NCBI GenBank assembly: GCA_963705285.1
Contig: OY970066.1
Location: forward strand, 4,774,001-4,838,000
Direction: 5' to 3'
Origin: JACMLD01 sp963705285
GTDB lineage: Bacteria; Bacteroidota; Bacteroidia; Chitinophagales; Chitinophagaceae
Length of the DNA: 64,000 nucleotides
This document shows, piece by piece, positions 1 to 9,046 of this stretch (the stretch's first letter is position 1; each line of letters begins with the position of its first letter). The translations under genes and the position numbers were made by a program. The notes beneath the pieces were generated by a model that had not been told where the DNA came from, searched no databases, and worked only from the letters and a program-made list of their open reading frames with translations.

Positions 1-410
1 CGAGATAATACCGATACCTGGTTTAACAATAACAATTTGCCGAATGATTTACTTTCATTCTCGGGTATACCGCTCCACGCCCCCAATTGCATCTGCCCGT
101 CTTTTGAGAATTGTTGTGGCGAAAGCGCTATCCATGAAACAATGCCCAGATCCATAAAGCCTTTTTCACTTCCAAATGGCTGTTGTGGCAAAATCACTGC
201 GGTATCTCCGGGGTAAAGCGTAAATGCCCTGGCGCCAATTACCCAGTCAAACTTACCCTCATTAATGTGAAAAATTTGCAAACCCGGCGACGGCCGCTGT
301 GCAAAAGAATTGAACTGAATATGATGAATTTTCTGGCATGCCAGTTCGGCAATATGCGGAAACGGTTGTAGCTCCGCCGACTTAGGTTGCTGCAGAAAAA
401 ACTGGCTCAT
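1..410 (-). CDS. AraC-family transcriptional regulator, N-terminal part (cut by window edge)
   Basis: The minus strand is open from an ATG at 408-410 to the window edge, giving 136 codons that start MSQFFLQQPKSAELQPF. The segment around residues 47-80 (GLQIFHINEGKFDWVIG, then TLYPGDTAVILPQQPFG) reads like the cupin-type sensing domain of AraC regulators, in which a small ligand is bound ahead of a C-terminal helix-turn-helix pair. That DNA-binding half would lie outside the window, so the family call rests on the sensor only. The gene is divergent from susC, with 321 bp between them. AraC regulators often sit next to the uptake locus they control, so it may regulate the susC/susD genes in response to a sugar or sugar acid. 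That is inference. Confidence 0.6.
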   Translation of the reverse strand, partial: MSQFFLQQPKSAELQPFPHIAELACQKIHHIQFNSFAQRPSPGLQIFHINEGKFDWVIGARAFTLYPGDTAVILPQQPFGSEKGFMDLGIVSWIALSPQQFSKDGQMQLGAWSGIPENESKSFGKLLLLNQVSVLS

Positions 411-419
411 TGTTATTCT

Positions 420-584
420 AAGTTATAAGTTTTAAGTGGTAAGTATTAAGTCCTTTTGCGGATGTAAACATTGCCTGTACAGCGTGACGATGCTAAAACA
501 TCAAAACATTTACCTTTTCTCCACCATAACGAAAAAACGCGCAAAAGTGCTTACCGCTTAAAACTTACCACTTACCACTTTCAT
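420..584. repeat. Inverted pair of 7-bp-period runs in the divergent promoter region
   Basis: At 420-454 the bases AAGT recur exactly every 7 bp five times (420, 427, 434, 441, 448) with variable NNN between. At 550-584 the complementary word CTTA recurs every 7 bp four times (550, 557, 564, 571), followed by CTTT at 578. The two runs are inverted copies and enclose about 95 bp of unrelated sequence. They occupy most of the 411-731 gap between the AraC-type gene and susC. Close to susC the stretch GATACTTTG at about 650-658 resembles, but does not match, a TAnnTTTG -7 box. I see no other feature in this gap. Confidence 0.7.
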
Positions 585-731
585 AAAATGTGTAAAAACC
601 ACCACCGTACATAAATGGAAGTTAATTCTGTTTTATTATTGATACTTTGTAAGGTGATGGGCTCCTTTAACCCGGGCACCTCACGCTAACGATTACCTGA
701 TTTCATTCTTAAATCAAAACGACTTGCTATT

Positions 732-3700
732 ATGACAAAAGAACCACGGCTTCTCAGTAAGCCCGCTTCTTGCTTACGTCTGCTACTCATCCTGACGTTT
801 GCATTGCTCTCCTCCTCCATTTACGCCCAAACTGTTGCTGGCACTGTATCTAGCCAGGAAGGCGATAAACTATCCAATGTTACGGTAAATGTAAAGGGAA
901 CCCAGAATGGCACTACCACCGATGCCAACGGTAACTTCAGCATTAACACCGGCGGTAAAACGGTATTGGTATTTTCTTCTGTTGGCTACGCTTCGCAGGA
1001 AGTAGCCATCGGTGGCAGAAATGCTATCACTGTTTCATTAGTTAAAGATTTGCGTAACCTTGATGAAGTGGTGGTAACCGCCCTGGGTATTAAAAAGCAA
1101 TCAAGGGGCCTGGGTTATTCTGTTACCAACGTAAAGCCTGATGAGCTCACAGTAAACCGTACCCCCAATGTAATAAATGCATTACAAGGTAAGGTAGCAG
1201 GCGTTAATATCTCCTCCTTGGGAACCGGCCCCGGGGGTACTTCAAAAATTCGTATTCGCGGACAGTCGTCTATCAATGGTACCAACAGCCCGTTGATTGT
1301 AATAAACGGCGTACCAATAGACAATACCAACTTTAACGACAATGCTTCATCAGGTGTAAAAGGCGGCGGCATTACTTCAGATGGTGGCGACGGCTTGTCA
1401 AGCATTAACCCTGATGATATTGAAAGCATGAGTATTTTGAAAGGCGCACCTGCCGCAGCTTTATATGGCTCGCGCGCAAAAGATGGTGTTATCATGGTTA
1501 CAACAAAAACACGTAATAAAGGCCGCGGCCTGGGTGTTTCCTACAACCTCAATTATACTGATGATACCCCATTAGACTTTACCAACTACCAAAAAGAGTA
1601 TGGCCAGGGAGAAAACGGTCTCCGCCCTACCGCCCCCAACCCCACCTCTGGCCAATGGTCTTTTGGTGAAAAAATTGCGCCGGGTATGACGCAGATTTTG
1701 TTCAATAACCTCACTGTTCCTTATGAGGCGCAAGGCAGCCGTATTAAAGAATTCTACCGCCACGGATCAAATTTTTCCAACACCGTTACCTTATCAACAG
1801 GCGGCGATAAAGGCGGTTTATATTTGTCCTTAAACAATACTGACAATAAAGGCGTAGTACCTAATAATAAGTTTAACCGCAAGAGCATCAACCTGGGTTT
1901 TAATTATAATCTATCTGAGCAAATAAATTTCGGGGGCAACATCAATTATTCAAGAGAAATAAATTCAAATCCGCCCAATATTGCCAACCAGGATAATTCC
2001 ATTCCTACAGTACTTATGGCAATGGCCAATACAATGCCACTGAGCGTTCTGGATGCCAACAAATACAACGCGGCCGGTAATGAGTATATCTATTCAAGGT
2101 TTATGAACCGTACTAACCCTTATTGGGTTTTGGCAGAACAGTTCCACAATATAAAACGCGACAGGATCTTTGGTAACGTATTTGCCAAATATAATATCAC
2201 ACCATGGTTGTTTGTACAAGGCCGCTTTGGCCAGGATTACTGGAGCCGTGATGAAGATGTAAATAATTTTCCTACTGGCATAGCATCAAGGGCAGCAGCG
2301 CAAGCAGGCTTTGTAAACGGTATCTACACACAGGAATCTCGCCGCTTCCGCGAAAGCAATCTTGACTTCCTGGTAAGTGCCACCAAAAGCTTTGGAAAGA
2401 TTGATGTAAACCTGACAGGCGGTGGCAACCAAATGCGCCGCACCAACGACATCAATAACGTACAGGTAACAGACTTTGTCATTCGTGGGCTTTACACCGT
2501 TCAGAACGGAAGAGCAAAAGATCCACAGTATACCCTAACCACGCAAGGCGTTAATTCATTGTACAGCTCTGGTGAAGTTTCCTGGAACAAAACTTTGTAC
2601 CTGAACGGTACCGTTAGAAACGACTGGTTCTCTACCTTATCTGCGGCAAACAGAAGCATATTATATCCATCGGTTTCTGGTTCTTATGTGTTCTCTGAAA
2701 CGCTTGACAAGTTACCCTGGTTAACTTTTGGTAAGATCAGATTGGGTTACGCAGAGGTGGGTAGCGATGGTGATGTAGGCCCCTATTCAGATCAATTGTT
2801 TTATGGAATCAACGCCAACCTGATTAACAACCCTGCCGGCACACCAGTGGCAGTAGGTAACAACGGTAATGTGGTACCAAATGCTAACCTGCGCCCCAGC
2901 AGAACTTCCGAAACTGAAATAGGCTTGGAATTACGTCTATTCAACAATAGGGTGAACCTGGATGTAGCGGCCTATAAAAAGACCACCAAAGACCAGATTG
3001 TAACCGTACAGGTGTCAGACGCATCCGGTTTTATAAATACAAGGATCAACAGTGGTAAAAGCGTAAACAATGGTTGGGAAGCAATGCTCAACATTGTTCC
3101 CTTCAAATCAAAATCTTTTACATGGGAGTTTACTGCCAACACTGCCTACAACAAAACCAAAGTGCTCAGCATTCTGACAGACAAGCCCGGCGAAAGAATA
3201 ACGACCGCTACTCACGTATTTAACGGAGAAACAAGATTGGTGGTAGGAGAAGAAATGGGGCAGATTGCCGGTTATGGCTATGCCCGCAGTGCCAAAGGCG
3301 AAATGATTTTTCAAAGCAATGGTGTACCGCAACGTACAGCTGATCTGGTGCTTTTCGGAAGCGCATTGCCTAAATGGACAGGCGGTTTTCTGAATTCATT
3401 TAACTATAAAGGGATATCGCTCGCTGTATTTATTGATTACAAACTGGGCGGCAAAATGCTGTCTGGAACCAATTTTAATGCAATACGTGAAGGTTTGCAC
3501 CAGGCAACTTTACTCGGAAGAGTTGGAGGTGTTACCGGGGTGGGTGTAAATGCTGCAGGTACGCCAAATACGGCTGTAACGCCCGTACAAACTTACTGGG
3601 AACATTTACGTACACAACAAATAGTGGAGCCTGTAATTTACAATGCCGGCTACTGGAAACTTCGCCAGATTTCGGTGGGTTACGATTTCACCAAGTACGT

Positions 3701-3890
3701 ACCCGCCAAATGGCCGGTTAAAGGCCTTAAGCTTGATTTTGTTATGAACAATGTGCTTATCATAAAAAAATGGGTTGACAATATTGACCCCGAAAGTTTT
3801 GGTTTTGCATCTGACAACCAGGTAGGACTTGAGGCACCAGGATTACCAACAACAAGAAGCCTCGGTCTCAATTTAAACGTTAAATTTTAA
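732..3890 (+). CDS. susC: SusC/RagA-family TonB-dependent outer-membrane transporter
   Basis: This 1052-residue protein is the outer-membrane channel of a SusCD nutrient-uptake pair, importing a glycan or other oligomer with energy from TonB. A signal peptide ends near residue 33 (SSSIYAQ). A carboxypeptidase-D-like beta-sandwich follows at about 35-110 (GTVSSQEGDKLSNVTVNVKG). A TonB-box-like stretch reads NLDEVVVTALGIKK. The plug domain has the SusC signatures SPLIVINGVPIDN and PDDIESMSILKGAPAAALYG, with YGSRAKDGVIMVTTK at its end. The rest is beta-barrel, ending in LGLNLNVKF with the terminal aromatic residue usual for barrel proteins. Length is typical of the family. The susD gene starts 11 bp downstream. 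The imported substrate cannot be read from the sequence; the two sugar-acid-type genes that follow hint at a carbohydrate. Confidence 0.95.
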   Translation: MTKEPRLLSKPASCLRLLLILTFALLSSSIYAQTVAGTVSSQEGDKLSNVTVNVKGTQNGTTTDANGNFSINTGGKTVLVFSSVGYASQEVAIGGRNAITVSLVKDLRNLDEVVVTALGIKKQSRGLGYSVTNVKPDELTVNRTPNVINALQGKVAGVNISSLGTGPGGTSKIRIRGQSSINGTNSPLIVINGVPIDNTNFNDNASSGVKGGGITSDGGDGLSSINPDDIESMSILKGAPAAALYGSRAKDGVIMVTTKTRNKGRGLGVSYNLNYTDDTPLDFTNYQKEYGQGENGLRPTAPNPTSGQWSFGEKIAPGMTQILFNNLTVPYEAQGSRIKEFYRHGSNFSNTVTLSTGGDKGGLYLSLNNTDNKGVVPNNKFNRKSINLGFNYNLSEQINFGGNINYSREINSNPPNIANQDNSIPTVLMAMANTMPLSVLDANKYNAAGNEYIYSRFMNRTNPYWVLAEQFHNIKRDRIFGNVFAKYNITPWLFVQGRFGQDYWSRDEDVNNFPTGIASRAAAQAGFVNGIYTQESRRFRESNLDFLVSATKSFGKIDVNLTGGGNQMRRTNDINNVQVTDFVIRGLYTVQNGRAKDPQYTLTTQGVNSLYSSGEVSWNKTLYLNGTVRNDWFSTLSAANRSILYPSVSGSYVFSETLDKLPWLTFGKIRLGYAEVGSDGDVGPYSDQLFYGINANLINNPAGTPVAVGNNGNVVPNANLRPSRTSETEIGLELRLFNNRVNLDVAAYKKTTKDQIVTVQVSDASGFINTRINSGKSVNNGWEAMLNIVPFKSKSFTWEFTANTAYNKTKVLSILTDKPGERITTATHVFNGETRLVVGEEMGQIAGYGYARSAKGEMIFQSNGVPQRTADLVLFGSALPKWTGGFLNSFNYKGISLAVFIDYKLGGKMLSGTNFNAIREGLHQATLLGRVGGVTGVGVNAAGTPNTAVTPVQTYWEHLRTQQIVEPVIYNAGYWKLRQISVGYDFTKYVPAKWPVKGLKLDFVMNNVLIIKKWVDNIDPESFGFASDNQVGLEAPGLPTTRSLGLNLNVKF

Positions 3891-3901
3891 TACCCAGCGC
3901 C

Positions 3902-5440
3902 ATGAAAAAAATACTTAACTATAGTTTATTCTTAATACTGCTTATTTCTCTTGCAGGATGTGATAAGAATCTGCCGGAACTAAATGTGAACAGAACCAGC
4001 CCTACTGCAGTAGACCCTGCCCTTCTGTTAAACAATGCTGTTATTGGTGCCTCTTTCCCGACCCGCACCGTTATTTATGACGAAACAATTGTTCAGCAGA
4101 TGGTTTCGCCCAACGGTGGCGTACTGGCAGGCGGGAACTTTAATATTGATACCAGGGATGGGTCAACAGCATCTGTGTGGGCAAATCATTATCAGAATGT
4201 AATCAAATACACCAACGACGTTATTACAAACACAAAAACTGTAACCGGTAGAAGTAATCTGTATAATATGGCGCGCATTTTTCAGGCCTATGCGTTTATG
4301 GTGATTACAGATGAACACGGTGATATTCCGTATTCAGAAGCAGGTGCCGGTTATTCGGCCCAGACTTTTTTTCCTAAATACGATGCCCAGCAGGATATCT
4401 ATCCCAAGCTGATACAAGAACTAACTGAAGCTGCTACAGCACTAAACGCATCGGGCACCATTGAATCTGCCGATGTGTTATATGCTGGCAATATTGCGCA
4501 ATGGAAAAAATTTGCCTATTCTTTGTTGCTGAGGGCTGGTATGCGATTGAGCAAAGTTGACGCTACCAAAGCGCAGGCAACGGTACAGGCGGCCTTCGCC
4601 GGTGGTGTAATACTTGTAAACGCAGATAATGCATTGATGCGGCACGATGCCAATTATACACAGCCCGTTGGGGTTATGTTAAACGGTACAGAAGCGGCTA
4701 ATTTTTACCTGGCCAAGCCATTTGTAGACCAGTTAAAAAATACCAACGATCCACGCTTATCGGCTATTGCTATCCGTTATGTAGGTGCTACTTCCGGAAA
4801 CGGTCAGACTGTTGCATCAGGTTCTACCAATCCTGCCCAGCAAATAGGTATGCCAATGGGATACGACAATGGTACCATTGTTGGAAAGGCAACCGCTGAT
4901 GGACTGGCAAGTTTTTATGATTACAGCCAGGTAGACAGAAGAAGAATGGCGAAAGTATCGGCTCCCATTTTTTATGTTACAGCTGCACAAACACAATTAC
5001 TACTGGCCGAAGCAAGGTTTCGTGGATGGATTACAGCAGGCACGGCAGCGCAATATTTTGCAGATGGCATACGTGCACACATGGATCAACTGGCAAGTTA
5101 TGACGCTGCTTCAGCAGTGCCAGCCGGCTCCAGAGACACTTATGTGGCAGCAAATCCGCTGGGCGCTGGTACAGAATTACAACAAATCAATACCCAATAC
5201 TGGATTGCATCTTTTTTAAACGGTCCGGAAGCATTTGCCAATTTCAGGAGAAGCGGTTTCCCCGTTTTAACAGCTAACCCTTACGGACAACCTACAAACC
5301 CGGATGTACCCAACGGCACGTTTATAAGAAGACTGGGTTATCCAACTTCAGAGCAATCTGTAAACAGTACAAATTATAATGCAGCGGTAACCAAACAAGG
5401 TGCCGATAAACTGAGCACAAGGATTTGGTGGGATAAATAA
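3902..5440 (+). CDS. susD: SusD/RagB-like nutrient-binding outer-membrane lipoprotein
   Basis: The product (512 residues) is the surface lipoprotein that caps the SusC channel and binds substrate. It starts MKKILNYSLFLILLISLAGC, a lipoprotein signal with the lipobox LAGC and the lipidated Cys at residue 20. The N-terminal part (LLLNNAVIG, HYQNVIKYTNDVI, ARIFQAYAFMVITDEHGDIPYSEA) matches the TPR-like helical core of the SusD-like_2 subgroup, and the C-terminal half has QTQLLLAEARFRGW as in that family. It starts 11 bp after susC and is surely cotranscribed with it. Members of this subgroup serve peptides and diverse oligomers as well as glycans, so the substrate stays open. Confidence 0.92.
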   Translation: MKKILNYSLFLILLISLAGCDKNLPELNVNRTSPTAVDPALLLNNAVIGASFPTRTVIYDETIVQQMVSPNGGVLAGGNFNIDTRDGSTASVWANHYQNVIKYTNDVITNTKTVTGRSNLYNMARIFQAYAFMVITDEHGDIPYSEAGAGYSAQTFFPKYDAQQDIYPKLIQELTEAATALNASGTIESADVLYAGNIAQWKKFAYSLLLRAGMRLSKVDATKAQATVQAAFAGGVILVNADNALMRHDANYTQPVGVMLNGTEAANFYLAKPFVDQLKNTNDPRLSAIAIRYVGATSGNGQTVASGSTNPAQQIGMPMGYDNGTIVGKATADGLASFYDYSQVDRRRMAKVSAPIFYVTAAQTQLLLAEARFRGWITAGTAAQYFADGIRAHMDQLASYDAASAVPAGSRDTYVAANPLGAGTELQQINTQYWIASFLNGPEAFANFRRSGFPVLTANPYGQPTNPDVPNGTFIRRLGYPTSEQSVNSTNYNAAVTKQGADKLSTRIWWDK

Positions 5441-5696
5441 TCGCCCTTGCTGCATCAACACATACTTAAGAAGTAACTCATACAACTTTCGCCTATGCGC
5501 CTGGCCTGCCGTATAGTGCCGCCAGGCGCATATGATTTGTAAAATGCCATTAAAAGAATGAGTTAGGTCTGCCAGCGTGTACATTTTAGAAAATATACCG
5601 TTACTTTTAGCCAAACTGTTACTAACACTATAACTGAACTGTAACATTGTTTTAAAAAATTCACCTGTACTTATTTCAAACATCAAAAAAACGATC

Positions 5697-7181
5697 ATGA
5701 CGCCTTCAGAAAAATTTTTAGCCAAGCTTGGCCTCAAAGACCCGATACCTGCGGAAGAAGGAAATACCATTCATAAAAGCGACCATCGCGAAAACAGTCG
5801 CCGCGAGTTCTTCAAAAAATCAACGCTCGGTGGCATTGCTCTTGGCAGTTCATTTTTATTTACCCCGGTAGAAGATGTGGTGGCACAAACTACCCAGAAA
5901 GTAAATCGTTTTTCCAATCCTTCAGATTTAAAGATTACCGATATGCGTTTCTGCGTGATACAAAACGTAGGACGTACGCCCCTTATACGCATCGATACCA
6001 ACCAGGGCATTTATGGCCTGGGCGAAGTACGCGATGGCGCCGATGAACGGTATGCGCTGATGCTGAAAAGCCGCATTCTCGGGCAAAACCCCTGCAACGT
6101 TGAAATGCTTTTTAAAACCATCAAACAGTTTGGCGGGCAATCGCGCCAGGCAGGCGGCGTTTGCGCAGTAGAAATGGCGCTGTGGGATCTTTGTGGCAAA
6201 GCATACAATGTACCGGCATGGCAACTGCTCGGCGGAAGGTACCGCGATAAAGTAAGGATGTATGCCGATACGCCCGAGGCGCCCACTATGGATGAATTCA
6301 AAGCAAAAATTAAGAATCGCCTGGAAACACAGGGCATGACCTGGCTAAAGATGGACATTTCCATTGGCGAAATAAAAGGCAAACCCGGCAACCTGGTCAA
6401 CAGTAATTTCTGGGGTAAAAACCTGGGCCAATGGAATGGCGGGTATATGGATTATGCCAATACCAAGCACCCTTTTACCGGAATACAAATAACAGAGAAA
6501 GGACTGGATGAAATGGCGGCTATTATTGCTGAAGTACGTTCAGCCATTGGTTATGAAATTCCGCTGTCGTCTGACCATTACGGCCATTTCGATTTAAACA
6601 ATGCCATCCGTTTTGGAAAAAAAGTGGAACAATATCGCCTCGCATGGCTGGAAGATATGGTGCCATGGGAATATACCGATCAGTACAAAACCATGTCTGA
6701 TGCGCTGGAAACGCCTGTACTTACCGGCGAAGATATTTATCTGTTAAGCTCGTTCAAACCATTGATAGACGCACATGCTGTTGATATCATTCACCCTGAC
6801 CTGGCCTCTTCCGGCGGACTGCTTGAAACCAAACGCATAGGCGATTACGCAGAAGAAAAAGGTGTGGCCATGGCCATGCACTTTGCCGGCAGCCCCATCT
6901 CTTTCATGGCAAACGTACATTGTGCAGCCGCCACGCAAAACTTTTTATCGTTGGAGCACCACTCTCTCGACAGTCCATGGTGGGATACGATTGTTAAAAC
7001 CACCGATGGCCGCAAGCTGTTTGAAAAAGGCTTTGCCAATGTACCGTTATCAGCACCCGGCCTCGGCATAGAGCTGATTGACGAAGAAGTAAAAAAACAT
7101 TTATCGCCCAACGACAAATCATATTTTGCCCCTACACCAGAGTGGAATGACAAACGCTCTCACGATAGGGTATGGAGTTGA
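5697..7181 (+). CDS. Enolase-superfamily sugar-acid dehydratase (mandelate racemase subgroup), Tat-type signal
   Basis: The 494-residue protein has the mandelate-racemase/muconate-lactonizing fold and probably dehydrates a sugar acid to a 2-keto-3-deoxy acid. Putative metal ligands lie at D293 (LSSDHYGHFD), E319 (AWLEDMVPWE) and E345 (LTGEDIY). D368 (DIIHPDLASSGG) and H395 (AMAMHFAGSP) look like the His-Asp dyad of the subgroup. Where many relatives have KxK, this one has K218-M-D220, so the second base is altered. The N-terminus carries SRREFFKKS with the twin arginines at 35-36 followed by a hydrophobic stretch, a Tat-like export signal unusual for a catabolic enzyme. The gene follows susD after 256 bp and precedes a kinase, suggesting a carbohydrate catabolic locus. 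The exact substrate is unknown. Confidence 0.82.
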   Translation: MTPSEKFLAKLGLKDPIPAEEGNTIHKSDHRENSRREFFKKSTLGGIALGSSFLFTPVEDVVAQTTQKVNRFSNPSDLKITDMRFCVIQNVGRTPLIRIDTNQGIYGLGEVRDGADERYALMLKSRILGQNPCNVEMLFKTIKQFGGQSRQAGGVCAVEMALWDLCGKAYNVPAWQLLGGRYRDKVRMYADTPEAPTMDEFKAKIKNRLETQGMTWLKMDISIGEIKGKPGNLVNSNFWGKNLGQWNGGYMDYANTKHPFTGIQITEKGLDEMAAIIAEVRSAIGYEIPLSSDHYGHFDLNNAIRFGKKVEQYRLAWLEDMVPWEYTDQYKTMSDALETPVLTGEDIYLLSSFKPLIDAHAVDIIHPDLASSGGLLETKRIGDYAEEKGVAMAMHFAGSPISFMANVHCAAATQNFLSLEHHSLDSPWWDTIVKTTDGRKLFEKGFANVPLSAPGLGIELIDEEVKKHLSPNDKSYFAPTPEWNDKRSHDRVWS

Positions 7182-7190
7182 TGTGGAGCA

Positions 7191-7348
7191 GGAATTAGGA
7201 ATTAGGAATTGGGAATTGGGTTTTACGCCCCGGCACTGCGATGCATAGATGCAGATATTTCCTCCTTAAGAGCAGAAACCCTTAAGCGAAAATGTAGCAT
7301 TGCATTAGCCCGATTCCAAATCCCTAATTCCCAATTCCCAATTCCCTA
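7191..7348. repeat. Inverted heptad runs GGAATTN / TTCCCAA
   Basis: Between the dehydratase and kinase genes, GGAATTN repeats four times with a 7-bp period at 7191-7218. The complementary word TTCCCAA/TCCCTAA runs at 7314-7348, ending 2 bp before the kinase start codon. About 95 bp lie between the two runs. The same word family (TCCCAAT) recurs at 60044-60075. Pairing of the two arms could form a long stem across the intergenic mRNA. Confidence 0.7.
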
Positions 7349-7350
7349 AA

Positions 7351-8859
7351 ATGTATTACATGCACTATTACATCGGCATTGATATTGGCACAACGTCTAC
7401 CAAAGCGGTGGCTTTTTCAGATAATGGAGAAATCATTGCCAAAAAAGATATTCCCTATCCCATCATACACCCTTTTGCAAGCTATAGCGAGCAAAATCCC
7501 GACGAAATTTTTGAGGCGGTGATTAACTGCATCGGCAACATTACCAGCACGCTTCATAACAGCACACCGGTATTGATTTGTTTCAGCGCGGCCATGCACA
7601 GTGTTATGGCAGTAGATAAAACGGGTAATCCGCTTACCAATTGTATTATTTGGGCAGATAACCGCGCCAGTGAGATAGCCGAGCAGCTGCGCGAAATGAA
7701 AACCGGCGATGTATTTTATCATACTACCGGTGTACCCATTCATGCCATGAGCCCCTTCTGCAAGCTGTTGTGGTTAAAAGAAAACAGGCAGGAACTTTTT
7801 ATGTCGGCATCCAGGTTTATCGGTGTAAAAGAATATGTTTTTTCCAGGTTGTTTGGTAAATACATCATAGATACATCAGTTGCCTCTGCCACCGGCTTGT
7901 TGAATATCCATACGCTTCAGTGGGATGCTGCTATTCTTGATTACGCAGGTATACGCGCATCGCAATTGTCTGTTGTAACCGATGCGCATCACAAAGAGTT
8001 TATAAGAAATGAATCAGGCTATTACAATGATCCAAGATTGCAGCAGGTACTGCAAACGCCTTTTATCATCGGCAGCAGCGATGGAGCATTGGCCAACCTG
8101 GGGACTGGTGCAACCGGCAAAAGCGCTATGGCAGTAAGCGTTGGTACCAGCAGTGCGGTAAGAATGGTAACCACAGAAGTGTACACCGATGAGCAAATGC
8201 GCACCTTTTGCTATCACATTGCCAACAACAGTTATATTACCGGTGGGGCCAGTAACAACGGCGCCGTAGTGCTGCAGTGGTTTAAAGATCTGGTATTGGA
8301 AACCGGAGAAAGCCACGAGCAACTTTTTCAGAAAGCCGTGCAGATAGAAGCAGGCAGCAACGGGTTGTTATTCATTCCGTATATTATGGGAGAAAGAGCG
8401 CCTGTATGGAACTCTGCTGCCAACGGTGTTTTCTTTGGAATTAATATTACGCATACCAAGGCACACCATGTAAGAGCCATTATGGAAGGAATTATATTTA
8501 ACATGTATTGCATTGGCAAGGTAATAATGGAAAAAAGAAAAGTTACCGAAATACATGCTACGGGTGGATTTACAAAAAGCGCTTTATGGGTGCAAATGCT
8601 CTGCGATATGTTTAATTGCACAGTGCTGGTATCCGGCGCGGTGGAAAGCTCCGCCTTTGGTGCGGTAAAACTCGGTTTGGAAGCTTTGGGCATCGAAAAA
8701 AAATGGATGGCAAGATCAACCGAACAGTATGAACCCGATGCAATGAAACACCAGCTATACCTGCGCCAGTTTGAAAAGTTTGAACGCCTGTATGATATTC
8801 TTAAAAAAGAAATGGGCAACAGTGAAAGATATGCAGAACAGGAATTTATAGGCAACTAG
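7351..8859 (+). CDS. FGGY-family carbohydrate kinase, gluconokinase type
   Basis: The product (502 residues) phosphorylates a sugar or sugar acid with ATP in the cytoplasm. The N-terminal FGGY domain opens with YYIGIDIGTTSTKAVAF, the phosphate-binding loop of the actin-like ATPase fold, and contains CIIWADNRASEIA and STGVP-like substrate segments. The C-terminal domain has GSSDGALANLGTG, AVSVGTSSAVRMV and ATGGFTKSALWVQMLCD, all usual in gluconate and xylulose kinases. Length is normal for the family. I kept the ATG at 7351; an in-frame ATG at 7360 (MHYYIG) is an equally good start. Gluconokinase is favoured by overall similarity and by the neighbouring sugar-acid dehydratase, but xylulokinase or another FGGY activity cannot be excluded. 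Confidence 0.82.
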   Translation: MYYMHYYIGIDIGTTSTKAVAFSDNGEIIAKKDIPYPIIHPFASYSEQNPDEIFEAVINCIGNITSTLHNSTPVLICFSAAMHSVMAVDKTGNPLTNCIIWADNRASEIAEQLREMKTGDVFYHTTGVPIHAMSPFCKLLWLKENRQELFMSASRFIGVKEYVFSRLFGKYIIDTSVASATGLLNIHTLQWDAAILDYAGIRASQLSVVTDAHHKEFIRNESGYYNDPRLQQVLQTPFIIGSSDGALANLGTGATGKSAMAVSVGTSSAVRMVTTEVYTDEQMRTFCYHIANNSYITGGASNNGAVVLQWFKDLVLETGESHEQLFQKAVQIEAGSNGLLFIPYIMGERAPVWNSAANGVFFGINITHTKAHHVRAIMEGIIFNMYCIGKVIMEKRKVTEIHATGGFTKSALWVQMLCDMFNCTVLVSGAVESSAFGAVKLGLEALGIEKKWMARSTEQYEPDAMKHQLYLRQFEKFERLYDILKKEMGNSERYAEQEFIGN

Positions 8860-8940
8860 CAACCCACTCTTCTCCTATTTACTACCACAATCCCACGCAA
8901 CAAGGAAAATCCCTCCCCTCCCCCGCCGCGCCACCGAACC

Positions 8941-8982
8941 AAAAACTAAAAACTGTAAACCAGAAACTAGAAACTATAAACA
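8941..8982. repeat. Heptad run of the AAAACTN type upstream of miaB
   Basis: Six successive 7-bp units share the AAACT/AAACC/AAACA core (AAAAACT, AAAAACT, GTAAACC, AGAAACT, AGAAACT, ATAAACA). This run has no inverted partner nearby. Similar units occur at 41916-41946 and 43405-43432. Confidence 0.65.
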
Positions 8983-8992
8983 AGCTGCCAAC

Positions 8993-9025
8993 TTGTCACT
9001 TTCACTTGTTTTTTGCGTATCTTTG
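8993..9025 (+). promoter_or_regulatory. Candidate Bacteroidetes-type promoter for miaB
   Basis: The -7 box TATCTTTG at 9018-9025 matches TAnnTTTG exactly. A TTG at 8993-8995 lies 22 bp upstream, close to the expected -33 position (consensus spacing 19-21). It would start transcription about 10-15 bp ahead of the ATG at 9047. Confidence 0.5.
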
Positions 9026-9046
9026 CCGTCCTAAAAGTAAACAGTG

